From positions 1-16,886 of the forward strand of contig JAEERN010000183.1 of NCBI GenBank assembly GCA_016285815.1: DNA of 16,886 nt, written 5' to 3'. Numbering within the stretch: position 1 is the first letter of the stretch; each line of letters opens with the position of its first letter. The position numbers and the translations under genes were made by a program. Shown here one piece after another: positions 6,297-13,176 of the stretch. Origin of the DNA: Clostridiales bacterium (GTDB lineage: Bacteria > Bacillota > Clostridia > Oscillospirales > QAMX01). The notes beneath the pieces were generated by a model. The model searched no databases. It saw only the letters and a program-made list of their open reading frames with translations, and was not told the DNA's origin.

Positions 6297-7664
6297 TCAG
6301 AGCCCCAGCAGCGCCGTGGCCATGCCGAAATAGACCAGCAGCGACACCGCGTCCACGATGGTCGTGATGAACGGGCTGGCCATGACCGCCGGGTCGAACC
6401 CCAGCTTCTTGGCCAGCAGCGGCAGCGTACAGCCGATCAGCTTGGCGCAGAACACCGTCAGACACAGGGTCAGACACACCACCAGCGCCACCAGCGGCGA
6501 GATGGGCGAATGCATCAGAAGCCGGTCCACCAGCATGATCTTGACGAAAGTGGCGGCGGCCAGCGTGACGCCGCAGAGGATCGAGACCTGGAACTCCTTC
6601 CAGACCACGCGGAACAGATCGCGGAACTCGATCTCGCCCAGCGAGATGCCGCGGATCACCGTGACCGAGGCCTGGCTGCCGGAGTTGCCGCCCGTGTCCA
6701 TCAGCATGGGGATGAACGAGGTCAGCACCACCTGCGCCGCCAGCGCGTTCTCGAACCCGGTGATGATGATCCCCGTGAACGTGGCCGAGACCATCAGCAG
6801 CAGCAGCCACGGGATGCGGGACGCCCAGATCTTCACCGCCGGCGTCCGCAGATAAGGCCGGTCCGACGGCGTGATGGCGGCCATCTTGGCGAAGTCCTCT
6901 TCCGTCTCTTCCTGGATGACGTCCATGGCGTCGTCGACGGTGATGATGCCGACCAGCCGGTGTTCGGCGTCCACCACGGGCAGGGCGATGAAGCCGTAGC
7001 GGTTGAACAGCGCCGTCGCCTCTTCCCGGTCGTCTCCGGTCGAGACCGCGATGACGTGCTCGTTCATCACGTCCCCCACCACGGCGTCGTCCTGCATGAG
7101 CAGCAGCTCGCGGATGGAGACGACGCCCAACAGCCGCCGGTTCTGGGTCACATAGCAGGTGTAGACCGTCTCGCTGTCCAGCGCCACCTCGCGGATATAG
7201 CGGATGGCCTCGTCGGCGGTCATGTCCCGCTTGAGGCTGACGTATTCGGTGGTCATGATGCTGCCCGCGCTGTTTTCCGGATACTTCAGCAGCTCGTTCA
7301 GCTCCTTGCGCGTGTCGGCCGAGGCGTTCTTGAGCAGACGCTGCACCACGTTGGCCGGCATCTCTTCGACGATGTCCGCCGCGTCGTCGGCGTAGAGCTC
7401 GTCCATGATGTCCTTGATCTCGCGGTCAGAGAAGACGTCGACCAGCGTCTCGCGGTCCTCCGGCTCCATCTCGACGAAGACGTCCGCCGCCGTCTCCTTG
7501 GGCAGCAGGCGATACGCCAGCGCCCTCTCTTCCCGGGACAGCCCGCCCAGCGCCTCGGCGATATCGGGAGGCTCGGTCCCGCTGAACAGCTCGCGCAGCT
7601 CGACAAAGCATTTTCGCTTGAGCAGCTCACTGATTTTTTCCTTGAACTCGCCCATGTCTTCCAT
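6297..7664 (-). CDS. mgtE: Magnesium transporter MgtE
   Basis: A Mg2+ channel/transporter of 455 residues, the normal family length. An N-terminal helical superhelix domain (about 5-130) is followed by two CBS domains (about 135-195 and 198-255) that sense cytosolic Mg2+ and gate the pore, then a connecting plug helix and five membrane segments (about 282-455). The diagnostic pore motif PMLMDTGGNSGSQAS is at 319-333, and the late helix with FDPAVMASPFITT (423-434) carries the conserved pore-facing Asp424. The start is ATG 7664 with AGGGA upstream at 7671-7676; an ATG three codons downstream (7655) is an alternative. It is the first gene of an operon with a CDF exporter, and its long leader holds an M-box riboswitch and terminator, so it should be switched off when Mg2+ is plentiful. 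Confidence 0.97.
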   Translation of the reverse strand: MEDMGEFKEKISELLKRKCFVELRELFSGTEPPDIAEALGGLSREERALAYRLLPKETAADVFVEMEPEDRETLVDVFSDREIKDIMDELYADDAADIVEEMPANVVQRLLKNASADTRKELNELLKYPENSAGSIMTTEYVSLKRDMTADEAIRYIREVALDSETVYTCYVTQNRRLLGVVSIRELLLMQDDAVVGDVMNEHVIAVSTGDDREEATALFNRYGFIALPVVDAEHRLVGIITVDDAMDVIQEETEEDFAKMAAITPSDRPYLRTPAVKIWASRIPWLLLLMVSATFTGIIITGFENALAAQVVLTSFIPMLMDTGGNSGSQASVTVIRGISLGEIEFRDLFRVVWKEFQVSILCGVTLAAATFVKIMLVDRLLMHSPISPLVALVVCLTLCLTVFCAKLIGCTLPLLAKKLGFDPAVMASPFITTIVDAVSLLVYFGMATALLGL

Positions 7665-7720
7665 GTCAACGATCCCTGCCTTTCCCCGTTATTCCGGAAT
7701 GAATCAAAATCGAAAGCGCC

Positions 7721-7768
7721 AAAAAACGCCCGCTCCCCGCCGGTCCGAACGGCAAAGGGAAGGGCGTT
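7721..7768 (-). terminator. Riboswitch-controlled intrinsic terminator in the mgtE leader
   Basis: On the minus strand a hairpin (arms 7762-7768 and 7725-7731, with inner pairings CCC/GGG and GCCG/CGGC) is followed directly by six Ts (7721-7726). It lies between the M-box aptamer and the mgtE start codon, 56 bases upstream of the ATG, which is where the expression platform of a transcription-terminating M-box should be. Confidence 0.85.
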
Positions 7769-7790
7769 CCGCCTTTCTCTTCTGCAGAAG

Positions 7791-7819
7791 GCGTTTTTCC
7801 GCGGCCTGCGGAAAAACGC
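7791..7819 (-). repeat. Perfect 12-bp inverted repeat in the mgtE leader
   Basis: The arms GCGTTTTTCCGC (7791-7802) and GCGGAAAAACGC (7808-7819) surround a 5-base loop, and a 12-base palindrome (7779-7790, CTTCTGCAGAAG) abuts it. It lies between the M-box aptamer and the terminator, so it may be part of the switching structure or an independent spacer hairpin. It has no adjacent T-run of its own. Confidence 0.7.
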
Positions 7820-7861
7820 GTCTGCCGGACCGTTCAAGCTTTAGCTTCGCGGGGCGCGGCG

Positions 7862-7995
7862 GCGTCGCCATGTAACTGCGTTAAGCTGGACCTTGTTTTC
7901 GATCCCGCCTGTTGACCGAAACAGCGCTGTCTCCACCGCTGCCCGGCAGCAATCCGTATCCCCGTAGTAGCCTTACCTACCGGAACCAAGCATTA
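7862..7995 (-). ncRNA. M-box (ykoK leader) Mg2+ riboswitch aptamer
   Basis: Minus-strand text carries the conserved M-box blocks in order: GGTAGGTAAGGCTAC (7967-7981), a GATACGGAT bridge, TGCTGCCGGGCAGCGGTGG then AGAC (7929-7951), AACAGGCGGGATCG (7900-7913), and the 3' block AAGGTCCAGCTTAACGC followed by AGTTACATGG (about 7869-7895). The M-box folds when Mg2+ is abundant and favours the downstream terminator. Position just after a promoter and ahead of mgtE agrees with the class. The outer P1 boundaries are approximate. Confidence 0.93.
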
Positions 7996-8011
7996 TTCAG
8001 CTGACAGACGT

Positions 8012-8040
8012 ATTATAGCACGCGTCCCCGGCGCTGTCAA
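8012..8040 (-). promoter_or_regulatory. Consensus sigma-A promoter of the mgtE-CDF operon
   Basis: On the minus strand a perfect TTGACA (8035-8040) and perfect TATAAT (8012-8017) are separated by 17 bases. An A-run lies just upstream of the -35 (complement of 8045-8050) and may act as an UP element. Transcription would begin near 8005, immediately before the M-box. Such a strong constitutive promoter fits control by attenuation. Confidence 0.92.
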
Positions 8041-8057
8041 CGCATTTTTTCGCGGCT

Positions 8058-8087
8058 GTATCAACCCGCTCCGTTTCGGGGACAATA
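8058..8087 (+). promoter_or_regulatory. SigF-type (forespore) promoter of sigG
   Basis: GTATC (8058-8062) is followed after 15 bases by GGGGACAATA (8078-8087). The latter fits the SigF -10 consensus GGNNANAHTR at every position and the former fits the GYWTA -35 at four of five. In Bacillus sigG is transcribed by SigF, so the match is expected by function. It lies 46 bases upstream of the start codon and back to back with the mgtE promoter. Confidence 0.65.
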
Positions 8088-8132
8088 GTCCGTGCCGGGC
8101 CGGCGCCCGGGCGAAAGGAGCGTGACGGCGTT

Positions 8133-8915
8133 TTGCAGTACAACAAGGTAGTCATCTGCGGAGTGGACACGTCCGAGCTTCCGGTCCTTCGGCCGGAAGA
8201 GACCGACCGTCTGCTGCCGCTGGCCCACGGCGGCGACCGGGCGGCCCGCCAGCGGCTGATCGCGGGGAACCTGCGCCTGGTGCTTTCCGTCATCGCCCGG
8301 TTCTCCAACCGGGGCGAGCCGCCGGACGACCTGTTCCAGGTGGGCTGCATCGGCCTGATGAAGGCCGTCGACAACTTCGACACCGGGCTGGACGTGCGCT
8401 TTTCCACCTACGCCGTGCCCATGATCGTCGGCGAGCTGAGGCGGTATCTGCGGGACAACAGCGCCATCCGCGTCAGCCGCTCGCTGCGCGACACCGCCTA
8501 TCGCACCATCCAGACCCGCGAGCGCCTCACGGCGGAGAACCAGCGGGAGCCGGATCTGGACGAGATCGCCCGGGCCATGGGCGTGGACCGCCGCGAGGTG
8601 GTCGACGCCCTCGACGCCGTCAGCGAGCCGATCTCGCTCTACGAGCCCATCTATTCCGACGGCAGCGACCCGCTCTGCGTCATGGACCAGGTCTGCGACC
8701 CGGACGACAACGACGAGACCTGGCTGGAACGCATCGCGCTCGGACAGGCCATGGAGCGGCTTGCCGAGCGCGAACAGAAGATCCTGAAGATGCGGTTTTT
8801 TCAGGGAAAGACCCAGACCGAGGTCTCCGCGGCCATCGGCATCAGCCAGGCCCAGGTCTCGCGGCTGGAAAAGACGGCGCTGAACAAGGTCCGGAAGACC
8901 ATCCTGCCGTCCTGA
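8133..8915 (+). CDS. sigG: RNA polymerase sporulation sigma factor SigG
   Basis: A 260-residue sigma-70 family factor that directs late forespore transcription. The N-terminus KVVICGVDTSELPVL is diagnostic for SigG. Region 2 spans about 46-110 (NLRLVLSVIARF, then DDLFQVGCIGLMKAVDNFD, then RFSTYAVPMIVGELRRYLRDN), region 3 about 118-180, and region 4 carries the helix-turn-helix KTQTEVSAAIGISQAQVSRL near 227-246. The start is TTG at 8133, placed by the conserved N-terminus; AAGGAG lies 12 bases upstream, slightly far. At the position of Bacillus SigG Asn45, a residue I recall as important for binding of the anti-sigma factor CsfB, this protein has Ala44. Unlike in Bacillus and many clostridia it does not follow spoIIGA-sigE: it stands alone between a divergent mgtE and a convergent operon. 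Confidence 0.95.
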   Translation: MQYNKVVICGVDTSELPVLRPEETDRLLPLAHGGDRAARQRLIAGNLRLVLSVIARFSNRGEPPDDLFQVGCIGLMKAVDNFDTGLDVRFSTYAVPMIVGELRRYLRDNSAIRVSRSLRDTAYRTIQTRERLTAENQREPDLDEIARAMGVDRREVVDALDAVSEPISLYEPIYSDGSDPLCVMDQVCDPDDNDETWLERIALGQAMERLAEREQKILKMRFFQGKTQTEVSAAIGISQAQVSRLEKTALNKVRKTILPS

Positions 8916-8927
8916 GGGAAAAACGCG

Positions 8928-9884
8928 TCAGAACCGCGTGCCGTCCGCGTCGGGGCGTCCCGCGCTCACCGTCTCTACCGGCACGCCGCTGCGCCGGGAG
9001 AGCTCCCGCATGAACAGCTCGTTGTCGATATAGACGAGGAAGCACGTGAGGAACGCCCTTTCCGGCGAGTTTTCATACTTGGTCCCCACCACGGCGCCGT
9101 CGCGGAACTTGGTCATGCAGACCGGCGCGCCGATGCGGACGCACCCCAGCCGCGGGTAGTATTCCAGACTGTCGATGTCCGCGAAGGCGATCTCGCTGCG
9201 GATCAGCTCGCCATTCCGGCTCTCCTCGGGGCGGCCGTCGATCTCGAGGCCCTCGGCGGTCAGCCGGGCAGGCCCGGTGAAGAACCGCCTCAGCGCCGCG
9301 CGCCGCCCCAGGCGAAAGGTGACAAAGACCGTCAGCGCGGCCAGCGCGGCCGCCGCGATCAGCGCGACGGTCACGTCCAGCCCCGGGCCCAGCGCCGTCC
9401 GGGCCGAAAGGGCCGTCAACGTCCAGCGGTAGATCAGGAACAGCGCCAAAAGCGCCGTCAGCGCGCCCCCGATGCGCACGGGCCGCAGCGCCCGCCGCTC
9501 GGGGCTCAGACGCAGATAGTGCCTCCGGGCGCGGCGCAGCAGCAGGGTGTTGACGGGGAATTCGATCTCCTCGCCCAGCGGCGCGCCGCCCCAGCCCACC
9601 AGAGCCGAGCGGCAGAACCGGGTCCCGGGGACCACGGCGTCCCGCTTCACGCCGGGCAGCGTCAGCGTGACCTCCTGCCCCGGATCGGCGCAGTCCACGC
9701 GCCGCCGCCCCACGCGGATGGCCTGGACGCAGGCCGTGACCCGGCCGCGCTCCGTGACCGCCTCCAGTGCGTCCGAGCGGTACAGGCGGTCGCCCTCGAC
9801 CACGCCCGTGACCAGGATCCTTCTGCTGCTCTCGCGGCCCACCTCGCGGACCGTCAGGCCGAAGGCCCCCGTGTACTCCGTCAT
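8928..9884 (-). CDS. Membrane protein with EF-Tu domain II-like N-terminus (uncharacterised)
   Basis: A 318-residue protein I cannot assign to a named family. Residues about 6-92 read like domain II of EF-Tu: an FGLTVREV strand, then a VTGVVEGD turn (compare VTGRVERG), then an AxPGQ-type turn and TLPGVKRDAVVPGT (compare LRGIKREEIERGQ). A GTPase domain is absent. Two hydrophobic helices follow (about 136-158 and 168-190), and then a soluble region (about 200-305) with DIDSLEYYPRLGCVRIG and a final amphipathic FMRELSRRSG helix, reminiscent of bacterial PH-like domains. The start is ATG 9884: it overlaps the radical SAM stop as ATGA and has GGGGAGAG seven bases upstream. Last gene of a four-gene operon; its 3' end faces sigG with only 12 bases between. 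The domain reading is inference by eye; function is unknown. Confidence 0.75.
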   Translation of the reverse strand: MTEYTGAFGLTVREVGRESSRRILVTGVVEGDRLYRSDALEAVTERGRVTACVQAIRVGRRRVDCADPGQEVTLTLPGVKRDAVVPGTRFCRSALVGWGGAPLGEEIEFPVNTLLLRRARRHYLRLSPERRALRPVRIGGALTALLALFLIYRWTLTALSARTALGPGLDVTVALIAAAALAALTVFVTFRLGRRAALRRFFTGPARLTAEGLEIDGRPEESRNGELIRSEIAFADIDSLEYYPRLGCVRIGAPVCMTKFRDGAVVGTKYENSPERAFLTCFLVYIDNELFMRELSRRSGVPVETVSAGRPDADGTRF

Positions 9885-10783
9885 CCCGCGCTCTCCCCTT
9901 TCCAGGCTTCTCCCTGCCGAACGTCCGCCAGCGCCGCGGCGAAGGCGTTCAGCACGCGTTTTTTGTCCGCGGCCCACGCCGGCGCGATCAGCAGGCGCTT
10001 GTCCCCGTCCCCGGTCAGGCGGTGGATCGCCGTCTCCGGCGGCAGACGCCGGATGCAGTCGCAGACCAGCGCCACGTACCGCTCCCGGCTCATGACCGGG
10101 ACCTCGCCCCGGCGGAACCGCTCCTCCATGGGCGTGCCGCGCAGCACGTTCAGCACGTGGAACTTGATCCCCTCCGGGCGAAAGCGGGCCGCATGCGCCG
10201 CGGTCTGCAGCGCGCCGTCCTCCGGCTCATCCGGCAGGCCGGCGATGACGTGGACCACGCGCCGGACGCCGGTCCCGGCCAGCGCCTCCATGGCCCGGTC
10301 GAAAACTTCGGTGGCATAGCCGCGCCCGAAGGCCGCGGCGGCCTCGTCCGAGGCCGTCTGCAGCCCCAGCTCGACCCAGACCGGCTTGACCCGCGCCAGC
10401 TCCTCCAGCAGGGCCAGCACCCCGTCCGGCAGACAGTCCGGCCGCGTTCCGATGCAGAGCCCCAGGATCTCCGGCCGGGCCAGGACCCCCCAAAAGCTCC
10501 GGCGCAGCTCGTCGACGGGGGCGTAGGTGTTGGTGCCGCTCTGGAAATACGCCAGGAACCCGGCGCCGTCCGCCTTGGGCCCCAGAACGGCCCGGGCCCG
10601 GGCCAGCTGTTCGTCGGGCTCGTCCCCGGCGGCGGCAAAGCGTCCGCCGCCCGCGCAGAAGGCGCACCCGCCGGTCCCGCAGGTCCCGTCCCGGTTGGGA
10701 CAGGTCCGGCCCGCGTCCAGCGTCAGCTTCCAGACCTTTCGCCCGAACAGGCTCTTCAGTTCCTCGTCGAAGGTGTGGATCAT
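9881..10783 (-). CDS. Radical SAM protein, TIGR01212/YhcC family
   Basis: A 300-residue radical S-adenosylmethionine protein. The cluster motif CPNRDGTCGTGGCAFC gives Cys28, Cys40 and Cys43 as probable 4Fe-4S ligands (C-x11-C-x2-C, the YhcC spacing), with an additional Cys35. FQSGTNTYAP (about 80-89), GTRPDCLPDGVL, the VELGLQTAS block and VIAGLPDEPEDG follow the order seen in YhcC/TIGR01212 proteins, whose reaction is not established. The start at 10783 is six bases after the preceding stop and has no strong Shine-Dalgarno, so translation is probably coupled to the upstream gene. Its own stop overlaps the start of the EF-Tu-II-like membrane protein (ATGA). Co-transcription with an rRNA methyltransferase hints at an RNA- or translation-linked role, but that is inference. 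Confidence 0.9.
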   Translation of the reverse strand: MIHTFDEELKSLFGRKVWKLTLDAGRTCPNRDGTCGTGGCAFCAGGGRFAAAGDEPDEQLARARAVLGPKADGAGFLAYFQSGTNTYAPVDELRRSFWGVLARPEILGLCIGTRPDCLPDGVLALLEELARVKPVWVELGLQTASDEAAAAFGRGYATEVFDRAMEALAGTGVRRVVHVIAGLPDEPEDGALQTAAHAARFRPEGIKFHVLNVLRGTPMEERFRRGEVPVMSRERYVALVCDCIRRLPPETAIHRLTGDGDKRLLIAPAWAADKKRVLNAFAAALADVRQGEAWKGESAG

Positions 10784-10789
10784 GCCGCG

Positions 10790-11998
10790 CTATACGACCT
10801 GGAACAGATAGAATTTCAGATAGTCCGTCTCCGGCACGCCCCACAGGATGGGGTGGTCCGGGGACTGGCGCCGCGCCTCGATCTGGCGCAGCGTCACGCC
10901 CGCGTCCTCCGCGGCGGCCCGCAGGGTCCGTCGGAACAGCGGCTCGGTCATGAAGTGCGAGCAGGAGCAGGTGGCCAGATACCCGCCCCGGGGCAAGAGC
11001 CGCATGGCCCGGCGGTTGATCTCGCGATAGCCCGCCGCGGCGGCGGCTACCGTGGACGAGCTCTTGGTGAAGGCCGGCGGATCCAGGATGATATAGTCGA
11101 ACTCCCGCCGCCGCGCTTCGTCCAGCCCGGTCAGCAGCTCGAACACGTCCGCCTTCTGAAAGTCCACGGCCAGCCCGTTCAGCGCCGCGTTGGCCCGGGC
11201 GCGGTCCAGCGCCTCGTCTGAGACGTCCACGGCCGTGACGCGCTCCGCCCCGCCCGCGGCGGCGTTCAGGGCAAAGGCCCCGGTGTGGGTGAAACAGTCC
11301 AGCACGCGCCGGCCGCGGGCCAGCTTCGCCGCGGCGGCGCGGTTGTATTTCTGATCGAGGAAAAACCCCGTCTTCTGTCCGTTGATATAGTCCACGTCGT
11401 ACAGCAGGCCGTTCTCCCGGATGCGGACCGTCCCGTCCCCGGCACCCCAGAGGAACCCCTTTCCCTGGGCCAGCCCCTCTTTTTCGCGCACGGGCAGATC
11501 GTTGCGTTCGTAGACGGCGCGGATCTCCTGGCCGCGCCCGCGCAGGACGGCCATCAGCTCCGAGGCCACCAGCCCCTTGCGCTGTTCCAGGCCCAGACAG
11601 GCCGTCTGCATCACCAGAACGTCCCCGAACCGGTCCACGGTCAGGCCCGGCAGACCGTCCGCCTCGCCGAAGACCAGACGGCAGCAACCGAAGTCCGGTC
11701 CCATGACCTGAAGGCGGTAGTCCACGGCATAAGCCGCGCGGCGGCGGAAAAAGGCCGCGTCGAAGCGGTCGTTGGCGTTCCGCGACAGCACCCGCACCCG
11801 GATCCGGGACGCGGCGTTGTAAAACCCCGCGCCCAGCCAGGCGCCCTTTTTCGAGAACACGTCCGCGATCCCGCCGTCCTCCGGCTTACCCCGGACGGCG
11901 GTCACCTCGTCCCCGTAGACCCACGGGTGCCCGTCCCGCAGGGCGCGTTCTCCCTTTTCGGTGACCGTGACGGACGGATAGGGGCGTTCGGCGCTCAT
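10790..11998 (-). CDS. Class I SAM-dependent rRNA methyltransferase, RlmI-like (23S rRNA cytosine-C5)
   Basis: A 402-residue protein. An N-terminal PUA-like domain (about 8-75, with GHPWVYGDEV) precedes an RlmI-type central region and a Rossmann methyltransferase domain. SAM motif I is VLDCFTHTGAFALNAA at 232-247, the acidic motif II is TAVDVSDEAL at 255-264, motif IV is DPPAF at 306-310, and motif VI is TCSCSHFM at 343-350 with the probable catalytic Cys346. E. coli RlmI methylates C1962 of 23S rRNA; this protein has the same architecture, though the exact target in Firmicutes is less certain. The start is ATG 11998, which overlaps the stop of the aldo/keto reductase gene as ATGA; the frame continues open upstream but that text is a shadow of the reductase gene. 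Probably translationally coupled. Confidence 0.92.
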   Translation of the reverse strand: MSAERPYPSVTVTEKGERALRDGHPWVYGDEVTAVRGKPEDGGIADVFSKKGAWLGAGFYNAASRIRVRVLSRNANDRFDAAFFRRRAAYAVDYRLQVMGPDFGCCRLVFGEADGLPGLTVDRFGDVLVMQTACLGLEQRKGLVASELMAVLRGRGQEIRAVYERNDLPVREKEGLAQGKGFLWGAGDGTVRIRENGLLYDVDYINGQKTGFFLDQKYNRAAAAKLARGRRVLDCFTHTGAFALNAAAGGAERVTAVDVSDEALDRARANAALNGLAVDFQKADVFELLTGLDEARRREFDYIILDPPAFTKSSSTVAAAAAGYREINRRAMRLLPRGGYLATCSCSHFMTEPLFRRTLRAAAEDAGVTLRQIEARRQSPDHPILWGVPETDYLKFYLFQVV

Positions 11999-13002
11999 CG
12001 GGCGAACCTTTCGGCCGCGCGGGCCAGCATGTCCCGGATGGGCAGCCCGTAGGGACAGCGGCTCTCGCAGAGGCCGCAGCGGACGCATTCGTCCGCCCGG
12101 TGGGCCTGCGCCGCATAGCGTGCGCGGGCCCAGTCGCCCAGATCGTACCGCTCGAGATAGCCCTCCAGCGTGAAGATCGACGGGATGTCGATCCCCACGG
12201 TGCAGGGCGCGCAGTAGCTGCAGCGGCGGCAGAACGCGTTCCCCAGCTTCTGCCGGATCCGGCCGAAGGTCTCCCTCTCGGCCTCGGTCAGCGGCGAGGG
12301 ATCCAGATACGCCTCCAGATTGGCCGTCAGCTCTTCGGCGGAGGCCATGCCCGGGATGGCCACGGTCACCAGCGGGTTGGCCGCCACAAACCGCAGGGCC
12401 GCGCGGGCGTCCTCGATGGCGCCGCCGGCCAGCGGCTTCATGCAGATAAAGGCCTTCCCCTGGGCGGCAAGGGCCGCCAGACGGTCCTCGCACTGGGTCT
12501 CGACCACGTTATAGGGGAACATGAAGGTCTCGACCCAGCCAAGCTCCAGCGCCATGTCGAACACGCCCAGCGTGTGGCCGGTGAGACCGATGTGCCCGAT
12601 CTTGCCCGCGTTGCGCGCGTCGATCAGCGCCTCCAGCGCGCCGCCCGGCGCGCACACGGCGCGCAGCTGCTCCGGCGTGGGGTTGTGGACCTGGTACAGA
12701 TCGATGTAGTCGGTCTTCAGGTTCTTCAGGCTGGTCTCGATGTCGCGTGCCATCCCGGCGCGGTCCCGCGCCATGCTCTTGGTGGCGAGGACGAACCGGT
12801 CCCGCCGGCCGCGCAGCGCGATGCCGATGTACTCCTCGCTGACGGTATAGCCCCGGGCCGTGTCCACATAGTTCACGCCCGCCGCGGCCAGCGCGTCGAA
12901 AAGCCCCGGCATGTCCGCGGCCTTGAGCTTTTGGATTGGGATCCCGCCGAAGCCCATGGCCGACACGCGCAGCCCCGTTCTTCCCAGTATTGTGAACCGC
13001 AT
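11995..13002 (-). CDS. Aldo/keto reductase with C-terminal ferredoxin-like 4Fe-4S domain
   Basis: A 335-residue oxidoreductase. The (beta/alpha)8 reductase domain (about 1-255) has the catalytic tetrad Asp47, Tyr52, Lys75 and His106 (VDTARGY, ATKS, YQVHN). The C-terminal part carries two cysteine clusters: C-x2-C-x2-C-x2-C at 258-267 and the classical C-x2-C-x2-C-x3-CP at 306-317. This matches the predicted aldo/keto oxidoreductases with a fused ferredoxin domain common in anaerobes; their physiological substrate is mostly unknown, and electron flow through the clusters rather than NADPH alone is inferred. The start ATG 13002 begins the usual MRFTILGRTGL strand, with GGGAGG about 11 bases upstream; longer in-frame text upstream crosses the promoter. 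It leads a four-gene operon from its own consensus promoter. Confidence 0.92.
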   Translation of the reverse strand: MRFTILGRTGLRVSAMGFGGIPIQKLKAADMPGLFDALAAAGVNYVDTARGYTVSEEYIGIALRGRRDRFVLATKSMARDRAGMARDIETSLKNLKTDYIDLYQVHNPTPEQLRAVCAPGGALEALIDARNAGKIGHIGLTGHTLGVFDMALELGWVETFMFPYNVVETQCEDRLAALAAQGKAFICMKPLAGGAIEDARAALRFVAANPLVTVAIPGMASAEELTANLEAYLDPSPLTEAERETFGRIRQKLGNAFCRRCSYCAPCTVGIDIPSIFTLEGYLERYDLGDWARARYAAQAHRADECVRCGLCESRCPYGLPIRDMLARAAERFAR

Positions 13003-13069
13003 GATTCTGTTCGCCTCCCGCTGTTTTCTCCGGTTTTTCCGGACCTTCCGGACGGTACAGTCACAGCAT

Positions 13070-13098
13070 AGTATAGCCCTTTTCCGCCGCTTTGTCAA
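13070..13098 (-). promoter_or_regulatory. Sigma-A promoter of the aldo/keto reductase operon
   Basis: On the minus strand TTGACA (13093-13098, perfect) is followed by 17 bases and TATACT (13070-13075, 5 of 6). The start is expected near 13063, giving a leader of about 60 bases with small CCGG-containing inverted repeats. Confidence 0.85.
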
Positions 13099-13114
13099 CC
13101 GCCCCAACCTCTTC

Positions 13115-13143
13115 TTGACTTTTCCTAACTTTCGTCGTATAAT
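13115..13143 (+). promoter_or_regulatory. Sigma-A promoter of htpG
   Basis: TTGACT (13115-13120, 5 of 6) is followed by 17 bases and TATAAT (13138-13143, perfect). It points away from the reductase promoter, with 16 bases between the two -35 boxes. No CIRCE or CtsR operator is visible around it. Confidence 0.87.
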
Positions 13144-13176
13144 AGGGGGAGCCTGTGGAAAGGAGCCCTTTCTGTC

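Noticed and set aside
7665..8132. Possible small genes in the 468-base gap between mgtE and sigG
   Set aside because: The gap is fully accounted for by the mgtE leader (M-box, hairpins, terminator) and two divergent promoters; open frames there lack ribosome binding sites and cross the structured RNA.
13099..13176. CIRCE (HrcA) or CtsR operator upstream of htpG
   Set aside because: I looked for the TTAGCACTC-N9-GAGTGCTAA inverted repeat and GGTCAAA-type repeats and found neither.
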